A DNA stretch of 64,000 bases from Dugong dugon. Taxonomy: Eukaryota > Chordata > Mammalia > Sirenia > Dugongidae. The translations under genes were made by a program, and so were the position numbers. The notes beneath the pieces were generated by a model. The model searched no databases, had not been told where the DNA came from, and saw only the letters and a list, made by a program, of their open reading frames with translations. The stretch lies in NCBI GenBank assembly GCA_030035585.1, contig CM057462.1:120709234-120773233 (forward strand), written 5' to 3'. Of the stretch, positions 63,908 to 64,000 are shown piece by piece (the first letter of the stretch is position 1; every line of letters starts with the position of its first letter).

Positions 63908-64000
63908 GGGAGTTCTTGGGTGGCACAAGTCGTTAAGCACTCAACTTGTAGCCAAAAGGTTGATGGTTTGAATCCACCAAGATGCTGCTTGGAAGACAAG
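63908..64000 (+). mobile_element. AfroSINE, cut by the window edge
   Basis: ggagttcttgggtggcacaa, cttgtagccaaaaggttgat and ggtttgaatccaccaagatg. The middle and tail lie beyond 64000. Confidence 0.88.

Noticed and set aside
1-64000. CRISPR array, operons, prophage or other prokaryotic system
   Set aside because: The content is throughout that of a mammalian genome (SINEs, LINEs, MaLR LTRs); no regularly spaced repeats or dense long reading frames occur.

Overview
The window looks like intergenic or intronic nuclear DNA from an afrotherian mammal, most likely an elephant. The main evidence is a dense set of SINEs with a tRNA-Asn-like head (...cagtggttaag...gctgctaaccaaaaggt...gttcgaat...) and a tail ending in ...tcgctatgagtcggaatcgactcgatggcaac. 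This is the AfroSINE type known from Afrotheria. RTE-clade LINE fragments are also present, and their 3' ends carry the same tail. I found no protein-coding gene, rRNA, functional tRNA, CRISPR array or operon-like structure. The only convincing protein-level signals are decayed reverse-transcriptase elements. Species is inferred from repeat families recognised by eye, not from a database search.

Layout. 1-3.4 kb: an L1 3' UTR, an MLT1-type solo LTR, an old repeat, and an RTE tail split by an unclassified ~0.9 kb insertion. 3.7-7.8 kb: AfroSINEs, two solo LTRs of one family with perfect 5-bp target duplications, and a distinct tRNA-Gly-headed SINE. 7.8-12.7 kb: mostly single-copy DNA with MIR and L2 relics, then an RTE copy. 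12.6-24.9 kb: a three-layer nest in which an AfroSINE is split by a full-length L1 (L1-A), which is split by a second L1 (L1-B) that lacks nearly all of ORF2. 25-33.5 kb: LTR, MIR and L2 relics, two old L1M remnants, each invaded by a younger L1 that carries a short 3' transduction, and an RTE copy with part of its reverse transcriptase. 33.5-37.7 kb: the longest repeat-poor stretch. 37.7-49.8 kb: an AfroSINE-rich segment with a palindrome, SINE serial insertions and an inverted SINE pair. 49.8-64 kb: an L1M relic split by an MLT1 LTR that is itself split by a SINE, further MIR and L2 relics, hAT MITEs, and an L2 reverse-transcriptase fragment near the right end.

The elements form a layered record: L2, MIR and L1M oldest; MER5-like hATs, MLT1 LTRs and the lineage LTRs next; RTE, AfroSINEs and young L1s on top. 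The SINE tails match RTE, consistent with RTE supplying the machinery for the SINEs. The L1s carry poly(A) tails and made their own insertions. No previously undescribed gene system is visible. The most informative observations are the tRNA-Gly SINE with a long RTE-derived tail, the two L1 3' transductions, the ORF2-less L1, the ~160-bp palindrome and an unexplained ~150-bp direct repeat.
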